The translations under genes and the position numbers were made by a program. Source: Winogradskyella sp. MH6 (GTDB lineage Bacteria; Bacteroidota; Bacteroidia; Flavobacteriales; Flavobacteriaceae). Taken from it: a stretch of DNA of 64,000 nucleotides. How positions within the stretch are numbered: position 1 is the first letter of the stretch; each line of letters begins with the position of its first letter. This document shows, in pieces, positions 1-7,052 of this stretch. The stretch lies in NCBI RefSeq assembly GCF_022810765.1, contig NZ_CP094494.1, forward strand, positions 1,178,001 to 1,242,000, written 5' to 3'. The notes below the pieces were generated by a model that made no database searches, was not told the origin of the DNA, and saw nothing but the letters and a program-made list of their open reading frames with translations.

Positions 1-836
1 GTGTCATTTTTTGGAAACGCTTTTAAAGCATCTAAATAAGCATCTAACTCGTAATTAAGACAACATTTTAGCTTTCCACACTGTCCTGCCAACTTCAAAG
101 GGTTTAATGATAATTGTTGATATCTAGCCGCTGAAGTACTAACAGATCTAAAATCGGTTAGCCATGTAGAACAACACAATTCTCTTCCGCAAGAGCCTAT
201 TCCTCCAAGTCTTGCTGCTTCTTGTCTAAAACCGACCTGTCGCATTTCAATCCTAGTTTTAAACTCTCTAGCAAAAACTTTTATTAGTTCTCTAAAATCC
301 ACACGTTCTTCAGCTGTATAATAAAACGTAGCCTTACTTCCATCACCTTGAAACTCAATGTCAGAGATTTTCATTTTAAGATTAAGGTCTATAGCAAATT
401 GACGTGCTTTAACCTTCATTGGTTCTTCTTTATCTCTAGCGCTAGACCAAATGTCTATATCTTTCTGGGAAGCTTTACGGTAAATTTTTAAAACATTCTC
501 TGAGTCTTCAATATCAATTTTTTTTCGCTTCATCTGTACACGTACCAGTTCTCCCGTTAAGGTAACCATACCTATATCGTGACCAGATTTTGCTTGAGTA
601 GCAACAATGTCGCCAATACTCAAAGTAAGGTTTTCAGAATTTTTATAATATTGTTTTCTTCCGTTTTTAAAACGCACCTCTACACCTATAAAAGGTTCTT
701 GTCCGTTTGGAAGCGACATATTTGCCAACCAGTCAAAAACAGTGAGTTTATTGCAGCTATCTGTACCGCAAGTCCCATTGTTTTTGCATCCTTTTGGCTG
801 ACCGTCTTTACCAGTTGCGCAACTGTTACAAGCCAT
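1..836 (-). CDS. ricT: PSP1 domain protein, RicT/YaaT-like (3' end outside window)
   Basis: About 278 residues are visible and the C-terminus lies beyond base 1. I read the start at the ATG of 834-836, giving a cysteine-rich N-terminus (MACNSCATGKDGQPKGCKNN). A PSP1 core follows, with two cysteine clusters near the visible end, CGRELCC and CGKLKCC. In Bacillus subtilis the homologue RicT works with RicA and RicF, binds Fe-S clusters and affects mRNA processing. The Bacteroidota role is not established. It lies downstream of the ferredoxin gene with a 124-base gap, so it probably has its own promoter. The family call is firm; the functional transfer is inference. Confidence 0.85.
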   Translation of the reverse strand, partial: MACNSCATGKDGQPKGCKNNGTCGTDSCNKLTVFDWLANMSLPNGQEPFIGVEVRFKNGRKQYYKNSENLTLSIGDIVATQAKSGHDIGMVTLTGELVRVQMKRKKIDIEDSENVLKIYRKASQKDIDIWSSARDKEEPMKVKARQFAIDLNLKMKISDIEFQGDGSKATFYYTAEERVDFRELIKVFAREFKTRIEMRQVGFRQEAARLGGIGSCGRELCCSTWLTDFRSVSTSAARYQQLSLNPLKLAGQCGKLKCCLNYELDAYLDALKAFPKND

Positions 837-960
837 ATAGAATTATATATTGAATTTAAGCTACTTAAGCCTAAATAAAGGATTCATAAAATTATTAATG
901 AGTAAAGATACTATTATTTTAGTATTAGTTTGAAACAACCTGTTAGATGAATTTTATTAT

Positions 961-1191
961 CTAGATATGTTTAACCGTAATAATATTCACAGGACAGGCT
1001 TTTGAAGCATTTTGACTTGGTTCTAAAATCTCATAATCTTTAGATTTTAGTGTGTAAAATCCTTTCTTCTCTTCTGCATGTAGCAACACAGATTTCCCAT
1101 CTTTTTTAGACATTTGAAATTGCTGTGGTGCCAACTCCACACAGTAATTACAACCAATACACTTATTACGCTGTAAGGTAACAACAACCAT
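961..1191 (-). CDS. Small single-cluster [4Fe-4S] ferredoxin
   Basis: This 76-residue protein has a CIGCNYC motif (Cys11, Cys14, Cys17) and a distal Cys66 followed by Pro, the ligand pattern of a single [4Fe-4S] ferredoxin. It is the last gene of the tRNA-hydroxylation operon. Its ATG overlaps the trhP stop codon by one base, which implies translational coupling. Because TrhP is an Fe-S protein and the operon also encodes a radical SAM enzyme, this ferredoxin could supply electrons to either. That partnership is inferred from position only. No intrinsic terminator was seen downstream. Confidence 0.85.
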   Translation of the reverse strand: MVVVTLQRNKCIGCNYCVELAPQQFQMSKKDGKSVLLHAEEKKGFYTLKSKDYEILEPSQNASKACPVNIITVKHI

Positions 1192-2435
1192 TAGGCTTCA
1201 ACTTTATTTTCCACAATTTTGTACAATTTGTCTGATGGTCTTACCCTAAAATCTAATGGAATGGTTATAGCATCTCCTTTAGTGCCTTTTTCTTGTGGCT
1301 TGTCATTGACCAGCATTTCTTTCAATTCAAATTCTTTAGCTCCAGTTGTAGGTCCTGTAATTAAAATTGTATCACCAAGCGACACATCATAAGCCTCAAT
1401 CTTAAACTCTCCGATTTTAGCCTTTGGAAAATAATGTACTCCTTTACCTATATAAACTTTCTTTTGGGTAGCGTGACTGCCTGAGCCTTTGCTCCATTCA
1501 CCTAACTTCTGCCCTAAGTAATAGCCACTCCAAAAACCTCTGTTGTATACTTTTTCTAACTCTTGCATCCATGAGATAACTTGTTCTTTAGAGTATGTGT
1601 CGTTTTCTAAACTGTCTATAGCCTCTCTATAGCATTTAATTACTTTAGCTACATATTCTGGTGCTCTGCCTCTTCCTTCAATTTTTAAAACCTTAATTCC
1701 TGCATCTGCTACCTGATCTAAAAAATCTATGGTGCATAAATCTTTTGGTGACATTATATACTCATTGTCCAACTCCATTTCTATACCTGTTTCCTGATCT
1801 ACAACCGTGTACTTTTTTCTACAGTTTTGCTTGCACGCACCTCTATTTGCAGAAGAATTATACGCATGCAAACTCATATAACATTTACCAGAAACTGCCA
1901 TACAAAGTGCTCCGTGACCAAAAATTTCGATCTCTACCAATCTACCCGAAGGCCCTTTAATTTGTTCTTTCTCTATTTGCTCAGTAATGTGTTTTACTTG
2001 ACGTAAACTCAACTCTCTACTTAAAACCATGGTGTCGGCAAACATAGCATAGAACTTTACGGTCTCAAGATTAGTTATGTTTATTTGAGTTGAGATGTGT
2101 ACTTCCATATCAAACTCTCTGGCTATAGCAATAACCGCCTGATCCATAGCTATAACTGCCGTAATACCTGCTTCCTTCGCTCGTTTTACCAACGTTTTTA
2201 CGATAGACAAATCATGATCGTAAATAATAGTATTTAGCGTTAAATAGGTTCTTACATTTTTTGCTTTACATCGACGAGTAATTTCTTCCAAATCATCTAA
2301 GGTGAAATTTATTGAAGCTCTGGCACGCATATTTAGCTGCTCTACTCCAAAATACACAGAATCGGCACCATTGTCTAAGGCTGCCTGAAGGGATTCAAAA
2401 TTTCCTGCAGGTGCCATAAGTTCTATCTTTTGCAT
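1191..2435 (-). CDS. trhP: U32-family tRNA hydroxylation protein TrhP
   Basis: A 414-residue peptidase U32 family protein. The N-terminal TIM-barrel-like part begins IELMAPAGNFESLQAALDNG and resembles E. coli YegQ/TrhP. The U32 signature is near residues 170-205, with four likely cluster ligands: Cys178 and Cys185 (HGALCMAVSGKC) and Cys201 and Cys205 (GACKQNC). In E. coli TrhP makes 5-hydroxyuridine at position 34 of tRNAs in a prephenate-dependent, Fe-S-dependent reaction. The alternative enzyme TrhO is in the same operon, which strengthens this call over a collagenase or the rRNA hydroxylase RlhA. It overlaps the ferredoxin start by one base. Confidence 0.85.
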   Translation of the reverse strand: MQKIELMAPAGNFESLQAALDNGADSVYFGVEQLNMRARASINFTLDDLEEITRRCKAKNVRTYLTLNTIIYDHDLSIVKTLVKRAKEAGITAVIAMDQAVIAIAREFDMEVHISTQINITNLETVKFYAMFADTMVLSRELSLRQVKHITEQIEKEQIKGPSGRLVEIEIFGHGALCMAVSGKCYMSLHAYNSSANRGACKQNCRKKYTVVDQETGIEMELDNEYIMSPKDLCTIDFLDQVADAGIKVLKIEGRGRAPEYVAKVIKCYREAIDSLENDTYSKEQVISWMQELEKVYNRGFWSGYYLGQKLGEWSKGSGSHATQKKVYIGKGVHYFPKAKIGEFKIEAYDVSLGDTILITGPTTGAKEFELKEMLVNDKPQEKGTKGDAITIPLDFRVRPSDKLYKIVENKVEA

Positions 2436-2454
2436 CTCGTTGAACTTTGTTTTT

Positions 2455-3459
2455 TTAGTTAAATTCTATTTCGTAATTGAGTTTATTGGACAGTGATTTG
2501 AGCTCAGACTTAGTTTTAAAAACATTAGATAATAATAATTTGCTCCAACCAATTTTTTTAGAAAAATCATTAAAAGATTCTTCTCTCCAATTAAAACCTT
2601 CTTTCCAAAATTTATTTGGTGAGACATAGCAAAATGTATAATCGAAAACAAAACTAGAATCATTCCCTCCTTTTAATATAGATAAACTCTCTGGCGCCAT
2701 TAAGGTAATATGATGCCTAGAACACTCTTGCCTAACCTTTTTAATGAGGCTTAAATAATCATCTTCTAACGAAGAGACATCAAAATCATTATACTCTGTG
2801 TTTCCTATCTTTTGAATTGGTCTTAATTGAAGGATATCAAAACTTTCACCATTAAAATGTTTAAAGAAATCTTTGAGTTCATAAAAGTTGTCTTTGTTGA
2901 ACGTGTAGTTTATTCTTACTTTAAAATCGTAGTTTTTTTTAAGTTCTACAAAGGCATTTAAGGCATTTTGAAACTTCTCGTAACTGGCTTTTTTCATGAA
3001 GCTTTCATAACTCTCTTTGGTTACTCCATGAAGCGAAATAGTGAACTCATTAAGGCCTGCTTTTAAAAGTGGCTCAATGGTTTCCTTGGTGAGTAAATTT
3101 GCATTTGTGGTTATAGAAATATAAGGCACTTTGTTTTGTTTGCCCAATTCTACAATTCTCACCAGATTTTTATACAATGTTGGCTCAGTACCACAACCTA
3201 TTTGCAATTTTAACGCACGATTAAAAATCGTTTTTGCAACACGTTCTAAATCGTCTTCTTTAAACTGTCCTTTTAGTGTTTTTACATAATCTGCATCGGT
3301 AAAATAACACATTTTACAACGCAGGTTACAAGCTAATACAGGATCTAAATTCACCGCTAAATAGCGTTTGTTGAATTTATGTAGCAAATAAAGCCCTAGA
3401 AACTTAATTCTATGGCTTTTAATTTTTCTATTGATTTGTAATAGCTTGTAAATATTCAT
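2455..3459 (-). CDS. Radical SAM protein of unknown substrate
   Basis: A 334-residue radical SAM enzyme with the cluster motif CNLRCKMC (Cys44, Cys48, Cys51) after a short basic N-terminus. The central segments (GTEPTLYKN, ITTNANLLT, FTISLHGVTKESYE) fit the MoaA/SPASM-like superfamily. I see no clear set of auxiliary-cluster cysteines at the C-terminus. It begins exactly where trhO ends and lies 19 bases before trhP, so it is in one transcript with both tRNA hydroxylases. The substrate is not recognisable. A role in tRNA or peptide modification linked to its neighbours is speculation from context. Confidence 0.8.
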   Translation of the reverse strand: MNIYKLLQINRKIKSHRIKFLGLYLLHKFNKRYLAVNLDPVLACNLRCKMCYFTDADYVKTLKGQFKEDDLERVAKTIFNRALKLQIGCGTEPTLYKNLVRIVELGKQNKVPYISITTNANLLTKETIEPLLKAGLNEFTISLHGVTKESYESFMKKASYEKFQNALNAFVELKKNYDFKVRINYTFNKDNFYELKDFFKHFNGESFDILQLRPIQKIGNTEYNDFDVSSLEDDYLSLIKKVRQECSRHHITLMAPESLSILKGGNDSSFVFDYTFCYVSPNKFWKEGFNWREESFNDFSKKIGWSKLLLSNVFKTKSELKSLSNKLNYEIEFN

Positions 3460-4533
3460 TTATTGGGTTTTATTACCTTGGGTTTCAAAAATGTTACGCA
3501 AGTCTTTTTTGTAAGGGAGGTGGTCTGCTCTTCCCTTTTTAAAGATGTCGTTACTGTTTCCTTGCCCTTTGCGCAACTCTTTTTGTTCTTCGTAAGGTAA
3601 TTTTATGATGTCTTGACAGTGCGTAGAACAGCAATTTTCCATTTTTTCTTTACACTCATCACATTGAATAAATAACAAATGACATGCTTCGTTTGCACAA
3701 TTAGTATGTGTATCTGCTGGTTTACCACATTGATGGCAACTCGCAATAACATCATCACTAATACGCTCTGATCGTCTTTGATCAAAGACAAAGTTCTTTC
3801 CTATAAACTTGTTTTCTAGACCTTCATTTTCAACCTGTCTGGTGTAATTTATGATGCCTCCTTCGAGCTGAAAAACGTTTTTAAATCCTTTGTGTTTGTA
3901 ATAAGCACTGGCTTTTTCGCAACGAATACCACCCGTACAATACATCACCAGTTTTTTATCCTCTTTATGTTCTCTTAAATCTTCTTCAATTAAATCTAAA
4001 GATTCTCTAAAGGTGTCAACATCTGGAGTAATGGCATTTTTAAAATGGCCAATCTCACTTTCGTAATGATTTCGCATATCTACCAAAACTGTGTCTGGAT
4101 CTTCAATAAGCGCATTAAACTGTTCGGCATCAACATGAACACCTTTATTAGTTACATCAAAGGTATTGTCGTTAAGACCATCTGCAACAATTTTATGACG
4201 CACTTTTACTTTTAATTTTAAAAAGGCAAAATTGTCATGCTCTATGGCAATGTTTAATCTTACATTTTCTAAAAACGTAATAGTGTCTAAATGATTTTTG
4301 AAGGCTTCAAAATTTTCTGCCGGAACGGATAGTTGGGCATTAATACCTTCTTGGGCTACATAAATTCTACCCAAAACATCTAAGGCATCCCATGCCAAAA
4401 ACATGTGATTTCTAAATATCTGAGTATTGCCAATTTTGGCGTACTTATAGAAAGAGATCGTTAAGCGCTCTTTTCCCGCTTTTTCGATAAGTTCTGCTCT
4501 TTCTTTAGCACTTAAGTTATTGTACAGTTGCAT
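3460..4533 (-). CDS. trhO: tRNA uridine(34) hydroxylase TrhO (rhodanese-type)
   Basis: A 357-residue YceA/TrhO protein. It has an N-terminal acylphosphatase-like domain (about 20-115), then a rhodanese domain (about 135-235) with active-site loop CTGGIRC, Cys199 being the catalytic candidate. A C-terminal zinc-type cysteine region follows (CHQCGK, CANEAC, CDECKEKMENCC). TrhO uses oxygen to hydroxylate U34 of tRNAs reading NNU/NNA/NNG codons. It is the first gene of the operon and abuts the radical SAM gene with no gap. A -7 element lies 68-75 bases upstream of the start codon. Confidence 0.9.
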   Translation of the reverse strand: MQLYNNLSAKERAELIEKAGKERLTISFYKYAKIGNTQIFRNHMFLAWDALDVLGRIYVAQEGINAQLSVPAENFEAFKNHLDTITFLENVRLNIAIEHDNFAFLKLKVKVRHKIVADGLNDNTFDVTNKGVHVDAEQFNALIEDPDTVLVDMRNHYESEIGHFKNAITPDVDTFRESLDLIEEDLREHKEDKKLVMYCTGGIRCEKASAYYKHKGFKNVFQLEGGIINYTRQVENEGLENKFIGKNFVFDQRRSERISDDVIASCHQCGKPADTHTNCANEACHLLFIQCDECKEKMENCCSTHCQDIIKLPYEEQKELRKGQGNSNDIFKKGRADHLPYKKDLRNIFETQGNKTQ

Positions 4534-4600
4534 GCTATACTAATTTTTAAGGTTAAAGAATTAAAGTACATCGTCGCTAAAGCTTAGATGTATAAAGATG

Positions 4601-4608
4601 CAAAGGTA
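4601..4608 (-). promoter_or_regulatory. -7 element for the trhO operon
   Basis: Read on the minus strand this is TACCTTTG, a match to the Bacteroidota -7 consensus TAnnTTTG, placing the transcript start near 4594 and leaving a 5' leader of about 60 bases. No good TTG -33 element was found at the usual distance, so it may be weak or activator-dependent. Confidence 0.5.
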
Positions 4609-4630
4609 TTATTTTTAGCTAAGTAGCATT

Positions 4631-4662
4631 AAAAAAGCACCTTGAATTTATCAAAGTGCTTT
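4631..4662 (-). terminator. Intrinsic terminator of the predicted small RNA
   Basis: An 11-bp stem (4634-4644 with 4652-4662, 7-base loop) is followed on the minus strand by six U residues. One pair is a G-U wobble only on the minus strand. No protein gene on that strand lies between here and recA, so it most likely ends the small RNA. Confidence 0.7.
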
Positions 4663-4830
4663 ACTAACTAAAATTATTATGAAAAAATATTTTGCTTTAG
4701 AACTAGGCTGCTGACCCTATCAACAGCCTTGCTTCTAAATACCTTAAGATTCAATTGTGAACCGTTAGAGAAATTTTCGGCCAAACTCTAACTTTTCAAT
4801 AAGATAATCATAGCAATTTTTTCCATTTTC
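4631..4830 (-). ncRNA. Predicted structured small RNA under ECF sigma control
   Basis: The 399 bases between trhO and recA hold no convincing gene, but the minus strand reads as a transcript of about 200 nt. It starts just after an ECF-type promoter (4837-4865). It then forms a 7-bp hairpin (4764-4770 with 4786-4792), a long two-part hairpin (4733-4739 with 4696-4702, and 4720-4729 with 4705-4714, loop 4715-4719), and an intrinsic terminator (4634-4662). One pair in the long stem and one in the terminator are G-U on the minus strand but A-C mismatches on the plus strand, which supports minus-strand transcription. The only early reading frame is about 14 codons with no ribosome binding site. 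Target and function are unknown. Confidence 0.65.
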
Positions 4831-4836
4831 ATTAAG

Positions 4837-4865
4837 TAGATGCAAAAAGTATAAAATGGTTGCGT
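4837..4865 (-). promoter_or_regulatory. ECF sigma-type promoter of the small RNA
   Basis: Minus strand ACGCAACC (4865-4858), 14 bases, then GCATCTA (4843-4837). Both boxes and the spacing are identical to the motif upstream of the ECF sigma operon at 5982-6010. This is the basis for placing the small RNA in that sigma factor's regulon. The expected start is near 4830. Confidence 0.65.
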
Positions 4866-4872
4866 CGTAAAA

Positions 4873-4902
4873 TTGAAAAAATTAAAATAAGTGGTATTTT
4901 TG
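4873..4902 (+). promoter_or_regulatory. recA promoter
   Basis: TTG at 4873-4875, a 19-base spacer, then TATTTTTG at 4895-4902: a full match to the Bacteroidota housekeeping promoter. The start would fall near 4909, giving a leader of about 24 bases. I saw no obvious LexA operator. Confidence 0.75.
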
Positions 4903-4932
4903 ATATCAATTTAATTTAGAACATAGAAAGAA

Positions 4933-5937
4933 ATGAGTAGTGAAAAAGATGCAAAGTTAAAAGCGTTAAAATTAACTTTAGACAAGTTAGATAAAGCCTA
5001 CGGAAAAGGAACCGTAATGAAAATGAGCGATCAGGCCATAGTAGATGTAGATGCAATTTCATCTGGTTCTTTAGGGTTAGACATTGCTTTAGGAGTTGGT
5101 GGTTACCCAAGAGGAAGGGTAATTGAAATATATGGTCCTGAATCTTCAGGTAAAACAACATTAACGCTACATGCTATTGCCGAAGCTCAGAAAGCTGGTG
5201 GTATTGCTGCATTTATTGATGCTGAACATGCTTTTGACCGTTTTTATGCAGAAAAACTTGGTGTTGATTTAGAAAATCTAATCATCTCTCAACCAGATAA
5301 TGGTGAGCAAGCCTTAGAAATTGCAGATAATTTGGTTAGATCTGGAGCTATTGACATCGTTGTAGTTGATTCTGTTGCAGCTTTAACACCAAAGAGTGAA
5401 ATTGAAGGAGAAATGGGAGACTCTAAAATGGGCTTGCATGCACGTTTAATGTCTCAGGCTTTGAGAAAACTTACCGCTTCAATCAGCAAAACCAATTGCA
5501 CCATGATATTCATTAACCAATTACGTGAAAAAATTGGTGTAATGTTTGGAAATCCAGAAACCACTACTGGTGGTAATGCTTTAAAATTCTATGCATCTGT
5601 TCGTTTAGACATAAGACGTTCAACTCAAATTAAAGACAGTAATGGAGATGTAATGGGTAATAAGACCAGAGTTAAGGTTGTAAAAAACAAAGTTGCACCA
5701 CCTTTTAGAACTGCCGAATTTGATATTATGTATGGTGAAGGAGTTTCTAAGGTAGGAGAAGTTTTAGACTTAGCCGTTGAGCACGATATTGTAAAAAAGA
5801 GTGGTTCTTGGTTTAGCTACGAAGACACAAAACTTGGTCAGGGACGAGATGCTGTTAAATCTTTAATTAAAGATAATCCTGATTTAATGGACGAATTAGA
5901 AGAAAAAGTTCGAGCCATAATCAATGATAATCAATAA
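4933..5937 (+). CDS. recA: Recombinase RecA
   Basis: A 334-residue RecA, the ATP-dependent strand-exchange protein of homologous recombination. Visible hallmarks are the Walker A loop GPESSGKTT (about 69-77), the Walker B region [12 protein letters not shown] (about 140-150), the loop-2 region [20 protein letters not shown], and the C-terminal acidic/basic tail. Length is normal for the family. It is monocistronic: a consensus promoter lies upstream and a strong hairpin terminator directly downstream. Its left flank faces the oppositely transcribed small RNA. Confidence 0.98.
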   Translation: MSSEKDAKLKALKLTLDKLDKAYGKGTVMKMSDQAIVDVDAISSGSLGLDIALGVGGYPRGRVIEIYGPESSGKTTLTLHAIAEAQKAGGIAAFIDAEHAFDRFYAEKLGVDLENLIISQPDNGEQALEIADNLVRSGAIDIVVVDSVAALTPKSEIEGEMGDSKMGLHARLMSQALRKLTASISKTNCTMIFINQLREKIGVMFGNPETTTGGNALKFYASVRLDIRRSTQIKDSNGDVMGNKTRVKVVKNKVAPPFRTAEFDIMYGEGVSKVGEVLDLAVEHDIVKKSGSWFSYEDTKLGQGRDAVKSLIKDNPDLMDELEEKVRAIINDNQ

Positions 5938-5943
5938 ATTATA

Positions 5944-5972
5944 AAAAAATCCTGCTAAAAACAGGATTTTTT
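5944..5972 (+). terminator. recA terminator
   Basis: An 11-bp perfect stem (5944-5954 with 5962-5972) around a 7-base loop, ending in a T run. The left arm is A-rich, so it could also act in reverse. It insulates recA from the sigma operon that starts 40 bases later. Confidence 0.85.
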
Positions 5973-5981
5973 TGTTTTTAG

Positions 5982-6010
5982 ACGCAACCCTTTTGAACTT
6001 TCTGCATCTA
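5982..6010 (+). promoter_or_regulatory. ECF sigma-type promoter, probably autoregulatory
   Basis: ACGCAACC at 5982-5989, 14 bases, then GCATCTA at 6004-6010. It sits about 28 bases before the lipoprotein start and differs from the TTG/TAnnTTTG housekeeping type. A divergent copy with the same spacing is at 4837-4865. ECF operons commonly autoregulate, so the sigma factor at 6506-7051 is the natural candidate to read it. Confidence 0.65.
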
Positions 6011-6037
6011 TAGAGTGGAATTAATTATTATGAAGTG

Positions 6038-6481
6038 ATGAAAAAGTATGTTTTTTTACTTCTTACGTTTGTGGGATTATTAGTATCGTGCAGTGTAGAG
6101 AATCGAGACCCTTTGATGCATACAGAATTTATGCCTATTACGAGTGTTGAGGTACCAGAATATTTTGTTCAAGGTCAAACTTATGAGATTAATATGTCTT
6201 ATATTAAGCCTAGCTCTTGCTATGTTTTTAACAATATCATATTTGATATTGAAGGCCATGAAAGAACTGTAGCTGTTCTTAACACGGTTTACGAAGACTC
6301 AAACTGTATTCCTGAAGGAGACTCAACTACCGTTAGTTTTGATTTAACAGTTTCTGGAAACGAAGTATATCTGTTCAAATTTTACCAAGGCTCACCAAAT
6401 GGTGTAGACCAATATCATTTAGTAGAAGTTCCTGTTGTTGATAGTAGAGAGTACAATTCTCAAGCGGTAGAAAACAAATAA
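6038..6481 (+). CDS. Lipoprotein heading the ECF sigma operon
   Basis: About 147 residues beginning MKKYVFLLLTFVGLLVSC, a lipoprotein signal with lipobox LVSC and acylated Cys18. The mature part is probably a small beta-rich periplasmic domain with two further cysteines (SSCYVF, DSNCIP) that could form a disulfide. I recognise no family. I chose the ATG at 6038 rather than the GTG at 6035. A mini-frame ATG-AAG-TGA at 6030-6038 overlaps the start. The gene lies between the ECF-type promoter and the sigma gene (24-base gap), so it could be a periplasmic sensor or a regulon target. Confidence 0.75.
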   Translation: MKKYVFLLLTFVGLLVSCSVENRDPLMHTEFMPITSVEVPEYFVQGQTYEINMSYIKPSSCYVFNNIIFDIEGHERTVAVLNTVYEDSNCIPEGDSTTVSFDLTVSGNEVYLFKFYQGSPNGVDQYHLVEVPVVDSREYNSQAVENK

Positions 6482-6505
6482 TTATTAATTAATTCCAATA
6501 ATAAT

Positions 6506-7051
6506 GTGAGTTTAGAACAACTCATAAAAAAATGTATAAATCAAGATGCTAAAGCTCAGAGCCAATTATACAAGCAATATGCAAGTAAATTATTTTCGCT
6601 TTGTCTTAAGTACTCTAAAAACTATGCCGAGGCAGAAGATAATCTGCACGACGCATTTATAACTGTATTTAGTAAAATAGATCAGTATAAAAATAAAGGT
6701 TCTTTTGAAGGTTGGTTAAAACGTATAGCAATTAATACATCATTGCAACGCTACAGAGAAAATGTTGGAGTGTTTGATATTGTTAACGAAGGTAATATTG
6801 AAGATGTTACAGTAGATATTAATGATGAAGATCTAAATATAGATTTTTTACTAAAAATCATACAAGAGCTACCAGACAGATATCGATTAGTATTCAATCT
6901 ATATGTTTTGGATGGATATTCTCACGTAGAAATAAGTGAATTGATTAATATTTCTGCAGGAACCTCAAAATCTAATCTAGCAAGAGCTAGAATGATTTTG
7001 AAAGAAAAAATAGAAGATTACAAAGCGAGTTTAAATTCGCAATCGTTATAA
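6506..7051 (+). CDS. ECF-type RNA polymerase sigma factor
   Basis: A 181-residue group 4 sigma factor. Region 2 spans about residues 20-90 (LFSLCLKYSKNYAEAEDNLH, then FEGWLKRIAINTSLQRYRE). Region 4 spans about 115-170 (LPDRYRLVFNLYVLDGYSHV, then NISAGTSKSNLARAR, the promoter-recognition helix). It starts with GTG at 6506; the overlapping ATG at 6504 is immediately stopped. It is followed two bases later by an anti-sigma-like gene, which supports joint control. Its predicted promoter motif occurs twice in the window, upstream of its own operon and of the small RNA near recA. Confidence 0.95.
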   Translation: MSLEQLIKKCINQDAKAQSQLYKQYASKLFSLCLKYSKNYAEAEDNLHDAFITVFSKIDQYKNKGSFEGWLKRIAINTSLQRYRENVGVFDIVNEGNIEDVTVDINDEDLNIDFLLKIIQELPDRYRLVFNLYVLDGYSHVEISELINISAGTSKSNLARARMILKEKIEDYKASLNSQSL

Positions 7052-7052
7052 A

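Noticed and set aside
579..878. Plus-strand open frame of 99 codons over the RicT gene
   Set aside because: It lies antisense to a clear PSP1 protein and has no family resemblance.
4782..4830. Short frame MKMEKIAMIILLKS on the predicted small RNA
   Set aside because: Fourteen codons, no ribosome binding site, and next to the expected start of transcription; kept only as a remote leader-peptide possibility.
4916..5161. Minus-strand open frame antisense to the recA start
   Set aside because: Leu-rich shadow of recA codons, no signal or motif; unlikely to be translated.
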